A stretch of DNA of 64,000 bases, taken from the NCBI RefSeq assembly GCF_021442025.1, contig NZ_CP090446.1, forward strand, positions 1,550,001 through 1,614,000, written 5' to 3'. The notes beneath the pieces were generated by a model. That model was not told the DNA's origin. It did no database searches and saw nothing but the letters and a program-made list of their open reading frames with translations. Each line of letters starts with the position of its first letter. Position 1 is the stretch's first letter. Of the stretch, positions 35,503-43,624 are shown piece after piece. The translations under genes and the position numbers were made by a program. Source of the DNA: Sphingobacterium sp. SRCM116780 (GTDB lineage Bacteria > Bacteroidota > Bacteroidia > Sphingobacteriales > Sphingobacteriaceae).

Positions 35503-36141
35503 ATGATCAAAATTAACTTGCATTGGATACTATCTGTGCTCTTTTTTATTCCCTTTTTAGGAAAAGCTCAAGCATTGACAGTTCCTCTTTATGGAGAGGG
35601 GGAGCAAGAGGTACGCCAAGAATTTAATATGACAACTCTGGAAACAGGGGAAAGACTTCCTTGGTTTTTAATCCCTGAAGTGAAAATATCAAAACCTAGA
35701 ATATGGACTTCAGAAGACGCCAAAAAGGAATATTTAAGGTTAAGACGTAATGTATTAAAGGTTTTACCCTATGCTATTTTCGCTCAAAAAAGATACGATC
35801 AATTAGATCGAGAATTAGCGTTGGTAACGGATAAAAAAGAACAGAAAAGATTAATAGAAAGTTGCGAAGCTGAAGTTAAAAACATGTTTAATAAGGAAAT
35901 TAAAAACATGAGCATATCGCAAGGTCAAATTTTAATCAAGTTAATTGATCGACAAACAGGACACTCCAGTTATGAAATGGTGAAGGAGATGAAGGGAGGA
36001 TTAACGGCTTTTCTATATCAAGGTGTGGCTAAAATATTTGGACACAACTTAAAAACCACGTATAACCCTCAAGAAGATTTTGAAATAGAAAATATTATCA
36101 GAGAACTTCAAAAAACGAGACAAGACCCAAGGTATTTCTAA
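35503..36141 (+). CDS. DUF4294 secreted protein
   Basis: 212 residues from the ATG at 35503; a GTG lies one codon upstream. The signal peptide (MIKINLHWILSVLFFIPFLG, then KAQ) indicates export. The mature part has the DUF4294 pattern: a WFLIPEVKISKPRIWTSEDA region, an EYLRLRRNVLKVLPYAIFAQ helix, a long charged helix, and GQILIKLIDRQTGHSSYEMV. The family is restricted to Bacteroidota and its function is unknown. It is followed after 9 bases by a glutathione peroxidase gene, implying a shared transcript. Confidence 0.8.
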   Translation: MIKINLHWILSVLFFIPFLGKAQALTVPLYGEGEQEVRQEFNMTTLETGERLPWFLIPEVKISKPRIWTSEDAKKEYLRLRRNVLKVLPYAIFAQKRYDQLDRELALVTDKKEQKRLIESCEAEVKNMFNKEIKNMSISQGQILIKLIDRQTGHSSYEMVKEMKGGLTAFLYQGVAKIFGHNLKTTYNPQEDFEIENIIRELQKTRQDPRYF

Positions 36142-36150
36142 AAGATAATA

Positions 36151-36648
36151 ATGATGAAAACAGTTTATGATTTTGAAGCCTTACAGTTTAATGGTAAAGA
36201 AAAATCATTGGCTGATTATAAAGGAAAAGTATTATTGATTGTCAACACAGCTAGTCAATGCGTTTTTACAAGACAATTTAAATCTTTAGAAAAACTTTAT
36301 CAAACATATAAGAATCAAGGATTTGAAATTCTTGCTTTTCCTTCCAACAATTTTGGAAAACAAGAACCCCTAACGGGTTATACCTTAGAAACATTCTGTC
36401 GAATCAATCAACAAGTTAATTTCCAAATATTCAAACGCTCACATGTGATTGGAGAATATACATCACCTCTGTATAAGTATCTATCCAATAAGGAAGAAAA
36501 TGGTTTTATCGAAAGTAAACCCATGTGGAATTTCCATAAATATCTCATCAATAAAAAAGGCGAGGTGGTAGATTATTTTTATTCTATGACTTCCCCAACA
36601 GCAAGTAAGGTTAAAAAACGCGTCGAACAGTTATTATCTGAAGAGTAG
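36151..36648 (+). CDS. Glutathione peroxidase family thiol peroxidase
   Basis: 165 residues. The peroxidatic Cys is C37 in VNTASQCVFT. The Trp/Asn motif WNF (126-128) is present. C83 in LETFCRINQQV is at the place of the resolving Cys of thioredoxin-dependent family members, so this should be a 2-Cys enzyme using thioredoxin rather than glutathione; this group makes bacillithiol, not glutathione. The tetrad Gln is replaced: FPSNNFG (65-69) stands where FPCNQFG is usual, giving Asn67. Both M1 and M2 are possible starts. Confidence 0.88.
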   Translation: MMKTVYDFEALQFNGKEKSLADYKGKVLLIVNTASQCVFTRQFKSLEKLYQTYKNQGFEILAFPSNNFGKQEPLTGYTLETFCRINQQVNFQIFKRSHVIGEYTSPLYKYLSNKEENGFIESKPMWNFHKYLINKKGEVVDYFYSMTSPTASKVKKRVEQLLSEE

Positions 36649-36668
36649 AAAATGATCTAAATGTTTAT

Positions 36669-36676
36669 TACTTTTG
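36669..36676 (+). promoter_or_regulatory. Putative -7 box TACTTTTG of bshB1
   Basis: TAnnTTTG match 33 bases before the bshB1 start at 36709. No clear -33 TTG. Confidence 0.45.
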
Positions 36677-36708
36677 CTTTAGTTGGTTAAACACATAAAC
36701 AAACTTAG

Positions 36709-37437
36709 ATGTTAAAACTTGATTTATTAATAATTGCTGTTCATCCAGATGATGCAGAACTGGGAGCTGGGGGTACAATGGCAAAATACGTTGCTGAAGG
36801 CAAAAAAGTAGGTATAGTAGATTTAACCAGAGGTGAACTGGGTACACGTGGTACTCCCGAAACTAGAGATAGTGAAGCGAAGGCTGCAGCTGCTATTTTA
36901 GGTTTGGCTGTAAGAGAAAATTTAGAATTGAGAGATGGTTTCTTTGAAAATGCTGAAAAGGAAAAAATGGCTATCATTCAATCTATTCGCAAATATAAAC
37001 CAGAAATAATTATTACAAATGCCATTACAGATCGTCATCCTGATCATGGAAGAGCTGCTCAAATGGTTTCAGAAGCTTGCTTTTTAGCGGGTTTAAGGAA
37101 GATAGAAACGTCAGTAGATGGTGTTAATCAGGAAGTACATCGTCCTAGATTAGTGTTACAGGTTGTTCAGGATTATTATATTAAACCAGATATCGTTTTA
37201 GATATTACTGATTATTATACCATCAAAGAGCAATCTATTTTAGCTTATAAAACACAATTCTATACAGGAGAGGTAGTCAATCCTGATGAACCTCAAACCT
37301 ATATATCAAATCCTGATTTTATGGAATCTACTGCTGCCAGAGCTCGGGAGTTTGGTCGATCTATACAGGTTAAATATGCTGAAGGATTTACGTCTAAGAA
37401 AATATTAGGTGTTGATGATATATTTCATTTGATTTAA
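36709..37437 (+). CDS. bshB1: Bacillithiol biosynthesis deacetylase
   Basis: 242 residues, PIG-L/LmbE fold. Zn ligands lie in AVHPDDAELGAGGT (H12, D15) and in the DRHPDHGRA segment. The conserved DLTRGELGTRGTPETRDSEA block is characteristic of BshB1. It removes the acetyl group from GlcNAc-malate to form the GlcN-Mal precursor of bacillithiol, the low-molecular-weight thiol that replaces glutathione here. bshA and bshC are not in the window. It is a single-gene unit with a terminator directly downstream. Confidence 0.95.
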   Translation: MLKLDLLIIAVHPDDAELGAGGTMAKYVAEGKKVGIVDLTRGELGTRGTPETRDSEAKAAAAILGLAVRENLELRDGFFENAEKEKMAIIQSIRKYKPEIIITNAITDRHPDHGRAAQMVSEACFLAGLRKIETSVDGVNQEVHRPRLVLQVVQDYYIKPDIVLDITDYYTIKEQSILAYKTQFYTGEVVNPDEPQTYISNPDFMESTAARAREFGRSIQVKYAEGFTSKKILGVDDIFHLI

Positions 37438-37453
37438 TTTAAAATATTCAAAT

Positions 37454-37490
37454 AAAAGCCGTTTCTTTATATAAATAGGAAACGGCTTTT
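37454..37490 (+). terminator. Terminator after bshB1
   Basis: Perfect 12-bp stem (AAAAGCCGTTTC with its complement) at 37454-37465 and 37479-37490, followed by a T-rich tail (TTTTGTTTTT). Confidence 0.85.
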
Positions 37491-37510
37491 GTTTTTATAG
37501 CTTAATTTAC

Positions 37511-37891
37511 ATGAAAAACCAAAAATTTTCAATTCAAGATCGAATAAAAAGTTTTACCTACGCACTGAATGGTTTTAAGATTCTCTTTAAAGAAGAACAT
37601 AATGCTAGAATTCATTTTATAGCAACAATTATTGTTATCATAGCGGGTTTCTTTTTTCACATCTCCACAACAGAATGGTTGATTGTTATACTCTGTATTG
37701 GTGCTGTTTTTTCATTGGAAATTATTAATTCAGCTATTGAAAACTTAGCAGATTTGGTTTGTCAAACACCAAATGAATTTATAAAAAAAGCAAAGGATTT
37801 GGCCGCTGCTGCAGTATTGATAGCAGCTATTGTTTCCATCATAATTGCTATGTTAATTTTTATTCCTAAAATATGGACATTATGGTTTTAA
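37511..37891 (+). CDS. dgkA: Diacylglycerol kinase family protein (DgkA type)
   Basis: 126 residues, three membrane segments (about 37-54, 57-73 and 99-120). The DgkA signature is present as FSLEIINSAIENLADLV with the two catalytic Glu (E in LEIIN and in AIEN). The N-terminal amphipathic part contains RIKSFTYALNGFKILFKEEHNARIH. In Gram-positive bacteria and some others this family phosphorylates undecaprenol; diacylglycerol is the substrate in enterobacteria. The substrate here is not decided. Its last codons overlap the GNAT gene, so the two are translationally coupled. Confidence 0.9.
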   Translation: MKNQKFSIQDRIKSFTYALNGFKILFKEEHNARIHFIATIIVIIAGFFFHISTTEWLIVILCIGAVFSLEIINSAIENLADLVCQTPNEFIKKAKDLAAAAVLIAAIVSIIIAMLIFIPKIWTLWF

Positions 37892-38325
37892 TTAGAGCAT
37901 ATGACCCAAAAGATAGAGACGCTGTTTTACATATTATGCAACAGAACGTTCCAGCTTATTTTGCAGAAGCTGAAATAGAGGATCTAAAATATTATCTTGA
38001 TTTCGAAATAGAACAATATTTTGTTCTTGAAGTTGATGAAAATATTGTGGCCTGCGGAGGTATAAACGTCGAGCTGGAAGAGAAACGTGCAGTGATTAGT
38101 TGGGATATGGTACTTCCTGCTGAACAGGGGAAAGGCTATGGAAGGAAGTTGTTAGAACATCGAATTTCTATTTTGAAAAATATGGAATCTATAGATAAGA
38201 TAACTGTTCGAACTTCTCAATTAACCTATCTGTTTTATCAAAAAAACGGATTTATTCTCCATCAAATCGTGAAAGATTATTGGGCTAAAGATTTTGATTT
38301 ATATAGCTTGGAACTGAGGCATTAA
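37882..38325 (+). CDS. GNAT-family N-acetyltransferase
   Basis: 147 residues from the Met at 37882 (MVLIRAYDPKDRDAVLHIM); an earlier Met at 37873 adds three residues. The acetyl-CoA site is AEQGKGYGRKLLEHR (Q-x-x-G-x-G/A pattern). The ELEEKRAVISWDMVLP strand and the YFLYQKNGF-type end (LFYQKNGFIL) are family features. The acceptor substrate is unknown. It overlaps dgkA by 10 bases. Its stop overlaps the convergent small membrane gene by 4 bases. Confidence 0.87.
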   Translation: MVLIRAYDPKDRDAVLHIMQQNVPAYFAEAEIEDLKYYLDFEIEQYFVLEVDENIVACGGINVELEEKRAVISWDMVLPAEQGKGYGRKLLEHRISILKNMESIDKITVRTSQLTYLFYQKNGFILHQIVKDYWAKDFDLYSLELRH

Positions 38326-38612
38326 TCAAATAGACTGAAGAGAAAGGATACCAAAATAAAGATGGGAACGATGAGTGCCGAGATGATATTGAATTTAAAT
38401 TTTGATATTTCGCTTTTACGATATAAAAAAAATGACTCTACTAGTAAATAAAGAATCCAGACTAGAAAAAATATACCCATATAAAACACAATAACTAGAC
38501 CATCAGCTGTACCACAGCGTCGGTTAGGATCTAGCTGCGACAAACCTATGGGGATAGCGATAAGCAGAAGCGCTATTAATGATAAGATTCGAATGACAAC
38601 ATGTTTTACCAT
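38322..38612 (-). CDS. Small membrane protein, unknown function
   Basis: 96 residues with three hydrophobic segments (about 5-24, 40-62 and 76-94). Contains NRRCGTADGLVIVFYMG in the middle. No family recognised. It runs against the GNAT gene with a 4-base overlap at the stops and is separated from the PQQ-type dehydrogenase gene by about 80 bases on the same strand. Confidence 0.55.
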   Translation of the reverse strand: MVKHVVIRILSLIALLLIAIPIGLSQLDPNRRCGTADGLVIVFYMGIFFLVWILYLLVESFFLYRKSEISKFKFNIISALIVPIFILVSFLFSLFD

Positions 38613-38647
38613 GACAACTGCTTTTTTATTAATACATATTAATAAAA

Positions 38648-38670
38648 AAGGTAACCATAAAGGTTACCTT
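38648..38670 (-). terminator. Terminator of the PQQ-type dehydrogenase gene
   Basis: 9-bp stem (AAGGTAACC with GGTTACCTT, loop ATAAA) followed on the minus strand by a T-rich tail (TTTTTTATT), 24 bases past the dehydrogenase stop. Confidence 0.75.
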
Positions 38671-38693
38671 CAATTATTTAAATAAAGAAATGC

Positions 38694-39944
38694 TTATTTC
38701 TTTTTGTCAATTTTATATAGACGACCTAAATCCGTGATCGCATACAACGCACCATCTTTACCTTGTGTAATATCTCTAAAACGTTGTCCTTCTTTTGCCA
38801 ATAATCTTTCTTCACCCACTACTTTATTATCTTTGATGACCAAACGAGCAATATGTGTGCTGCTGAGACCACTGATAAATAGATTGTTTTTCCATTCTGG
38901 AATATGATCTCCGGTATAAAATGTAATTCCACTAGGTGACACCACAGGATCCCAATAATAAACAGGTTGTTCCAATCCTTCTTTTTGTTGTATAGCACCT
39001 CCAACTTTTTCTCCACTATATTCCAATCCATAGGTAATGGTTGGCCAACCGTAATTTTTACCCGATTCAATACGATTCAACTCATCTCCACCACGAGGAC
39101 CGAATTCGGTTTCCCAAAGGTCACCCGTTTCTGGATGGATCGCCAAACCTTGAACATTTCGATGCCCATAACTATAAATCTCAGGTCTCACATCAGCTTT
39201 CCCTAAAAATGGATTACCTGCTGCAGCAGCTCCATCAGTAGTGATTCTAACAATTTTACCTAATCCAGATTTTAAATCTTGAGCTTGAGGTCTAGTTTCC
39301 AAATCTGAACGTTCACCTGTACTTACAATCAAATTACCCTCTTTATCAAATAAAATACGGCCACCATAATGTAATTTACCCTTATATCTAGGAGTAGCAC
39401 GATAAATAACAGAAGCATTTTCTACGGTTTTCTCATCTGCCGCTAATTTTCCTTTTGCTACAGCAGTCAAGTTTCCATCTGCAGAAGGTTCTGAAAAAAC
39501 CCAGTAAATCATTCGATTGGATTCGAAATTAGGATCTATCGTCAAACCTAATAAACCACCTTGACCATCCGTATCTACTTTTGGAAGTCCAGTAATTTGT
39601 TCAGAGACCTTTCCATCCGTAGTTGCTATTCGTAAAGTACCTTCTTTTTCTGAAATCAATAATCGACCATCAGGTAACGTCGTTATATCCCAAGGGGATT
39701 TTAAGGTCGCATTTAAGACAACTCCTTCGAAAGCTGTTTTTGTTTTCACACCATTGATACGCGTTTGGCCTTCAAAAGCTGGTTTATATTTTGTATTCGC
39801 AGCATTGGTTTCTACAGGAGGATATAAGCTATCTGCTGTATTTATTTCCGCATTGCTAGTGCCATTTGAACAAGAATATAAAGCTAAAGAACTAACCAAG
39901 ATCGTGGCTAATTTACTTTTTATAGACAAATTGAGCTGTTTCAT
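38694..39944 (-). CDS. PQQ-dependent sugar dehydrogenase family lipoprotein
   Basis: 416 residues from the Met at 39944; a longer frame to 39983 is open but only this Met begins a lipoprotein signal (MKQLNLSIKSKLATILVSS, then LALYSC). The propeller has the soluble-glucose-dehydrogenase type blocks: SPWDITTLPDGRLLISEKEG, GQGGLLGLTIDPNF, LHYGGRILFDKEGNLIVSTGE, SYGHRNVQGLAIHPETGDLWE, GPRGGDELNRIESGKNYGWP and VVSPSGITFYTGD. It probably oxidises a sugar or aldose with PQQ on the outer leaflet; PQQ synthesis genes are not in view. Confidence 0.85.
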   Translation of the reverse strand: MKQLNLSIKSKLATILVSSLALYSCSNGTSNAEINTADSLYPPVETNAANTKYKPAFEGQTRINGVKTKTAFEGVVLNATLKSPWDITTLPDGRLLISEKEGTLRIATTDGKVSEQITGLPKVDTDGQGGLLGLTIDPNFESNRMIYWVFSEPSADGNLTAVAKGKLAADEKTVENASVIYRATPRYKGKLHYGGRILFDKEGNLIVSTGERSDLETRPQAQDLKSGLGKIVRITTDGAAAAGNPFLGKADVRPEIYSYGHRNVQGLAIHPETGDLWETEFGPRGGDELNRIESGKNYGWPTITYGLEYSGEKVGGAIQQKEGLEQPVYYWDPVVSPSGITFYTGDHIPEWKNNLFISGLSSTHIARLVIKDNKVVGEERLLAKEGQRFRDITQGKDGALYAITDLGRLYKIDKKK

Positions 39945-39997
39945 ATCATATAAAAATATAAATAATAAATCAGAAAAAGACACATAACATGCAAGTT

Positions 39998-40807
39998 CTA
40001 TGAAATAAAACCTTTTACATACTGTCGAGTGATTTCATGTTTAGGATTTAGTAATATTTCCTCAGTAGGTCCAAATTCGAGAATTTCACCTCCATAAACA
40101 AAAATAACGTAGTCAGAAACACGTCGAGCTTGCCTTAAAATATGCGTAACTAACACAATGGTATAATCCTTTTTGAGTTCAATAAGTAAATTTTCAATCG
40201 TCTGTGTAGAAATTGGATCTAAAGCTGAAGTTGATTCATCTCCCAAGATAATCTCCGGCTCTACGGCAAGCCCACGAGCAAGACAGAGTCTTTGTTGCTG
40301 ACCAATAGAAAGTCTGGTAGCCGATTGATCCAATCGATCTTTGACTTCTTCCCAAAGGCCGACATTCTTCAATTGTCTTTCCACAATCTCATTCAGTACT
40401 TTCTTATTTCTAGTTCCATGTATGCGTGGTCCATATGCGATATTATCATAAATAGACATCGGTAGTGGAAAAGGTTTTTGAGATAGTAACCCCATTTTCT
40501 TTCGTATATGTGTCACTTCTGCTTTCGGAGCATAAATATCTTCACCATTAACAAAAACGGATCCTGATACCTGAACACCTATCGTATCATCAATCAAACG
40601 ATTCAATGTTTTAAGTAAAGTTGTTTTCCCACAACCAGATGGTCCTATAATCGATGTTACACTGTTGTTTGGTAGTGATAAATTGATATTTTTCAAGATA
40701 TGATGACCATCAATATAGACATTCAAATCCTTGATCTGAATATGCGGTTGAATAGGAACCACTATATTTTGTGTTTGTTCTGTTTCGATGATAGAATGTG
40801 GGTACAT
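39998..40807 (-). CDS. pstB: PstB-like ABC transporter ATPase
   Basis: 269 residues. Walker A GPSGCGKTT, signature LSIGQQQRLCLARGLAVEPE, Walker B IILGDESTSALDPIST, and H-loop LVTHILRQARR. Contains the PstB-type phrase TLNRLIDD. The start codon lies 46 bases inside the pstA-like gene, a long overlap. The ligand of the importer is discussed with the binding protein gene at 42507. Confidence 0.85.
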   Translation of the reverse strand: MYPHSIIETEQTQNIVVPIQPHIQIKDLNVYIDGHHILKNINLSLPNNSVTSIIGPSGCGKTTLLKTLNRLIDDTIGVQVSGSVFVNGEDIYAPKAEVTHIRKKMGLLSQKPFPLPMSIYDNIAYGPRIHGTRNKKVLNEIVERQLKNVGLWEEVKDRLDQSATRLSIGQQQRLCLARGLAVEPEIILGDESTSALDPISTQTIENLLIELKKDYTIVLVTHILRQARRVSDYVIFVYGGEILEFGPTEEILLNPKHEITRQYVKGFIS

Positions 40808-41616
40808 ATAACAATAATTAGAATGATAAACGTTAAAATAAGAGCCGATGCATAAGCACGACCTTGAACTTCTGGAATTGGGCTGCTTAATTGAAAAAAG
40901 ATGGCTAGGGGCAATGTTGCCGCAGGTTCGTCGATATAACGAGGTAAATTATCACTAAATCCTGTTGTCAATAAAACGCCCGCTACATCTCCAATTGATC
41001 TACCAAAAGCGAGTAGAATAGCAGTCAAGATTCCAGGTTTAATATGTAATAAAAATACTTTAGCAACTTCCCAATTTGTAGCCCCTAGAGAAAGTGTTAC
41101 GTTTTTTAGATCTGTTGGTACCGTTTTGATTAATTCGTCTACAGTACGAACTACAATAGGGATTGTCAGCAGTGTAATGGTAATGATTCCACCTAGTAAG
41201 GATGCTCGAATACCAAAGTAAACCATAATCGTAAACCCAACAGCTCCGTAAACAATAGAAGGAATCCCGTATAAAATATCAAACATTAGTTTTGAAAATT
41301 GAGCTAATTTTGAAGCTGTATTGATATATATATTTAAAAATAGCGCAATGGGAACACCTATTAAAGTCGCCAATAAAGTGGCAACTCCTGCTAAATAAAG
41401 GGAACCAAGAATAGCATTTAATATACCACCTTCTTTACCAATATAAAAACCACCCTTTGGTAATTGACTGATCATTTCCCAAGATAAATAGGGTAGTCCT
41501 TTGTATAAGATCGTGCCAACAATAAAAAAAAGTGAGCCCGTAACCAACATGCCTGAGAGATGCATAAATCCCTTCGCAATTTTTTCTTTTAAAAGTCTCG
41601 TTTTTAAACTAGCCAT
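40762..41616 (-). CDS. pstA: PstA-like ABC transporter permease
   Basis: 284 residues, about six membrane segments, with the permease EAA-like loop GATNWEVAKVFLLHIKPG. Begins MASLKTRLLKEKIAKGFMHL, then a first membrane segment (LVTGSLFFIVGTILYKGLPYL). The segment LPKGGFYIGKEGGILNAILGSLYL is typical of PstA. It overlaps the PstC-like gene by 8 bases and the PstB-like gene by 46 bases, so the four genes form one tight operon on the minus strand. Confidence 0.87.
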   Translation of the reverse strand: MASLKTRLLKEKIAKGFMHLSGMLVTGSLFFIVGTILYKGLPYLSWEMISQLPKGGFYIGKEGGILNAILGSLYLAGVATLLATLIGVPIALFLNIYINTASKLAQFSKLMFDILYGIPSIVYGAVGFTIMVYFGIRASLLGGIITITLLTIPIVVRTVDELIKTVPTDLKNVTLSLGATNWEVAKVFLLHIKPGILTAILLAFGRSIGDVAGVLLTTGFSDNLPRYIDEPAATLPLAIFFQLSSPIPEVQGRAYASALILTFIILIIVICTHILSSKQNKHKI

Positions 41617-42505
41617 TGTGCTTGCCCTCCAATTTATTTAATATGATACGAGAGATTAAATTGAAACCAAAAATGATAACAAAAAGTAGTAAAGCAGAAA
41701 ACATCAAAGCAGAATCATACAATGGAATAGACATCATTTCTCCAAAATTATTAGCAATTAAAGCTGGGATAGGATAACCTGCATCAAAGATTGAAGTTGG
41801 TATCTTAGGTACATTCCCACACACCATCAAAACAGCAACCGTTTCACCAAAGGCTCTAGATATCGCAAGTACAATCGCTGCTATAAGACCAGGCTTTGCT
41901 TTACGAAGAATGACTTGTTGAATCGTTTCCCATTTTGTAGCTCCCAATGATAAAGAAGCAGATTTTAATTCCGTTGGTACTGTTTTAAGAACTTCTACCA
42001 TGATACTAATCATAATAGGGAAAATCATAACCGCAAGCACTATACCTCCAGCTAGAATTGTATAACCAGATGTTGAGACAGCAAATATAGGAGCTATATA
42101 AGATTGAATAGCAGGAACTATAAATAAGACACCCCATACACCATATAAAACAGGAGGAATGGCAGCCAATACATTGATAAGAGGAAGTATGGTATTTTTT
42201 AACGTTTTGGATCCATATTCTGTCAAATAAATGGATGTTAAAATGCATAATGGAATAGCAATTACCAATGCAACTAAAGTGACGCTTAGTGTCCCGGCAA
42301 TAAAAGGAAGAAAACCAAACTTTCCTTTCATTGGCGACCAGACCTTATCTGTTAATAGGTTCCAGATATTAAATGATTCAAATAAGGGCACTGACTTGAA
42401 CGTAAGTCCAATACCAATGATAATCACCACAGAAAGTGAGATCAGCAATAAAACAAATGTCAATTGCTTCACTATTGTATTTTTTATTAACCTCGTACCT
42501 AGCAT
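41609..42505 (-). CDS. pstC: PstC-like ABC transporter permease
   Basis: 298 residues, about six membrane segments. The EAA-like loop is LGATKWETIQQVILRKAKPG. Contains FGFLPFIAGTLSVTLVALVI and AISRAFGETVAVLMVCGN, the latter matching the RAxGETxAV motif of PstC. Forms the membrane channel with the PstA-like protein. It starts 1 base after the stop of the binding protein gene. Confidence 0.87.
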   Translation of the reverse strand: MLGTRLIKNTIVKQLTFVLLLISLSVVIIIGIGLTFKSVPLFESFNIWNLLTDKVWSPMKGKFGFLPFIAGTLSVTLVALVIAIPLCILTSIYLTEYGSKTLKNTILPLINVLAAIPPVLYGVWGVLFIVPAIQSYIAPIFAVSTSGYTILAGGIVLAVMIFPIMISIMVEVLKTVPTELKSASLSLGATKWETIQQVILRKAKPGLIAAIVLAISRAFGETVAVLMVCGNVPKIPTSIFDAGYPIPALIANNFGEMMSIPLYDSALMFSALLLFVIIFGFNLISRIILNKLEGKHNG

Positions 42506-42506
42506 C

Positions 42507-43478
42507 TTATAGTTTATTCGATTCTTTTTCTATTAATAAGTCGTTTAAAGGAACATAGCCATTTTCCAACAGATAACTCTGTGATTTCTTTTTCAGTACA
42601 AAATGGATAAACTCGTTAATAAGTAAATTATCCGGTTTACCTTTTGTTACAAATGTTAAATCTCGAGCTGGAGGTGAAGGATATGTACTGTTACCGATCG
42701 CAGCTGTTAATTCATTGATGGTTCTATAAAAATTTTCATCTTCAGTAATTTTACCATTTTGATTCAGGTCAATAGGTAATACGTCAATTTTTGATGCAAC
42801 TTTTTTAGTTTTTAAATCATACACATAATTTATATTATTGAAACCGATGGCATTTTTGTCATCTTTTACCGCTTGAGCAATCCCTGGGTCACCAAATATC
42901 CCAATACCCTTTAAATCCTCTTGTTTGCTTTTGAAAAAATTAGCCCATGTTTCTGCTGCACCAGCTGCATCAGCGCGTATGTAAACGATAATGGGATCAT
43001 TTGTAAATCTGGAATCAATTTCTTTCCACGTTTTATATTTATTATGAATGAATATATTTTTTAATTCATCCTTTGTCAAACCTCTTTCTTTTAACAAAGT
43101 GAAATTTGGATTATTAGCATTAATTGTACAGATGACAGCATCTTTTGCAACATGAATAGGGAAGGCGCCATTTTTCATTTCTTCTGGATGTAAATCACGA
43201 GAAACAAGTCCAATATCAACCATACCTGTCAAAGCATCAGCAATTCCCTTACCAGCTCCACCTGCTGAAATATTAAAGCGCACATGAGGATGTTCTTTTT
43301 TAAAATCCTCACTCCATAACACAGCTAATGGATAGAGTGCAAATGCTCCCGATAAAGAAATATTTCCCTCAAAACCTCTTTCTTTTGTATATCCATTCTT
43401 TACTTTTGGCGCACATGCACTATTACCTAACAACAACAATAATCCCAATATAAGTAAGTTAGCGCTATTTTTTATCAT
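42507..43478 (-). CDS. PstS-like oxyanion-binding lipoprotein with altered ligand residues
   Basis: 323 residues. A lipoprotein signal (Cys22 in LGNSAC) anchors it in the envelope. Aligned by eye to PstS, the ligand loops are changed: SGAFALYP (43-50) where GSST-type or GAGATFP loops are usual, SAGGAG (71-76), and RADAAGA (168-174) where RxDGSGT is usual; only the SR pair (93-94) is kept. Most hydroxyl residues that hold phosphate are therefore missing. A perfect EF-hand-like loop, DLNQNGKITEDE (237-248), suggests calcium binding. First gene of the SCAB-type operon, without phoU, and divergent from the sulfate assimilation operon. The ligand may be sulfate or another oxyanion (inference). Confidence 0.75.
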   Translation of the reverse strand: MIKNSANLLILGLLLLLGNSACAPKVKNGYTKERGFEGNISLSGAFALYPLAVLWSEDFKKEHPHVRFNISAGGAGKGIADALTGMVDIGLVSRDLHPEEMKNGAFPIHVAKDAVICTINANNPNFTLLKERGLTKDELKNIFIHNKYKTWKEIDSRFTNDPIIVYIRADAAGAAETWANFFKSKQEDLKGIGIFGDPGIAQAVKDDKNAIGFNNINYVYDLKTKKVASKIDVLPIDLNQNGKITEDENFYRTINELTAAIGNSTYPSPPARDLTFVTKGKPDNLLINEFIHFVLKKKSQSYLLENGYVPLNDLLIEKESNKL

Positions 43479-43505
43479 TTTCTTTATATCTATGGATTTG
43501 GTCTA

Positions 43506-43513
43506 CAAAAATA
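43506..43513 (-). promoter_or_regulatory. Putative -7 box TATTTTTG of the pst-like operon
   Basis: On the minus strand TATTTTTG, 27 bases before the binding protein start. A second match, TATATTTG, lies at 43521-43528. Either may serve. Confidence 0.45.
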
Positions 43514-43570
43514 TTTCTGACAAATATATATTAATTTAATAGATTTTATAGATTATCTAGTTTTTTTTTC

Positions 43571-43578
43571 TAATTTTG
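43571..43578 (+). promoter_or_regulatory. Putative -7 box TAATTTTG of the sulfate assimilation operon
   Basis: TAnnTTTG match 46 bases before the sulfite reductase ATG at 43625, in a 146-base divergent spacer. No -33 TTG is obvious. Confidence 0.45.
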
Positions 43579-43624
43579 AACCAATAGAAAAGAATAGAAG
43601 ACCCCATAAATACAATTTCAGCAT

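Noticed and set aside
42006..42248. Cys- and Tyr-rich 80-codon frame in the permease region
   Set aside because: Out-of-frame reading of the PstC-like gene on the same strand.
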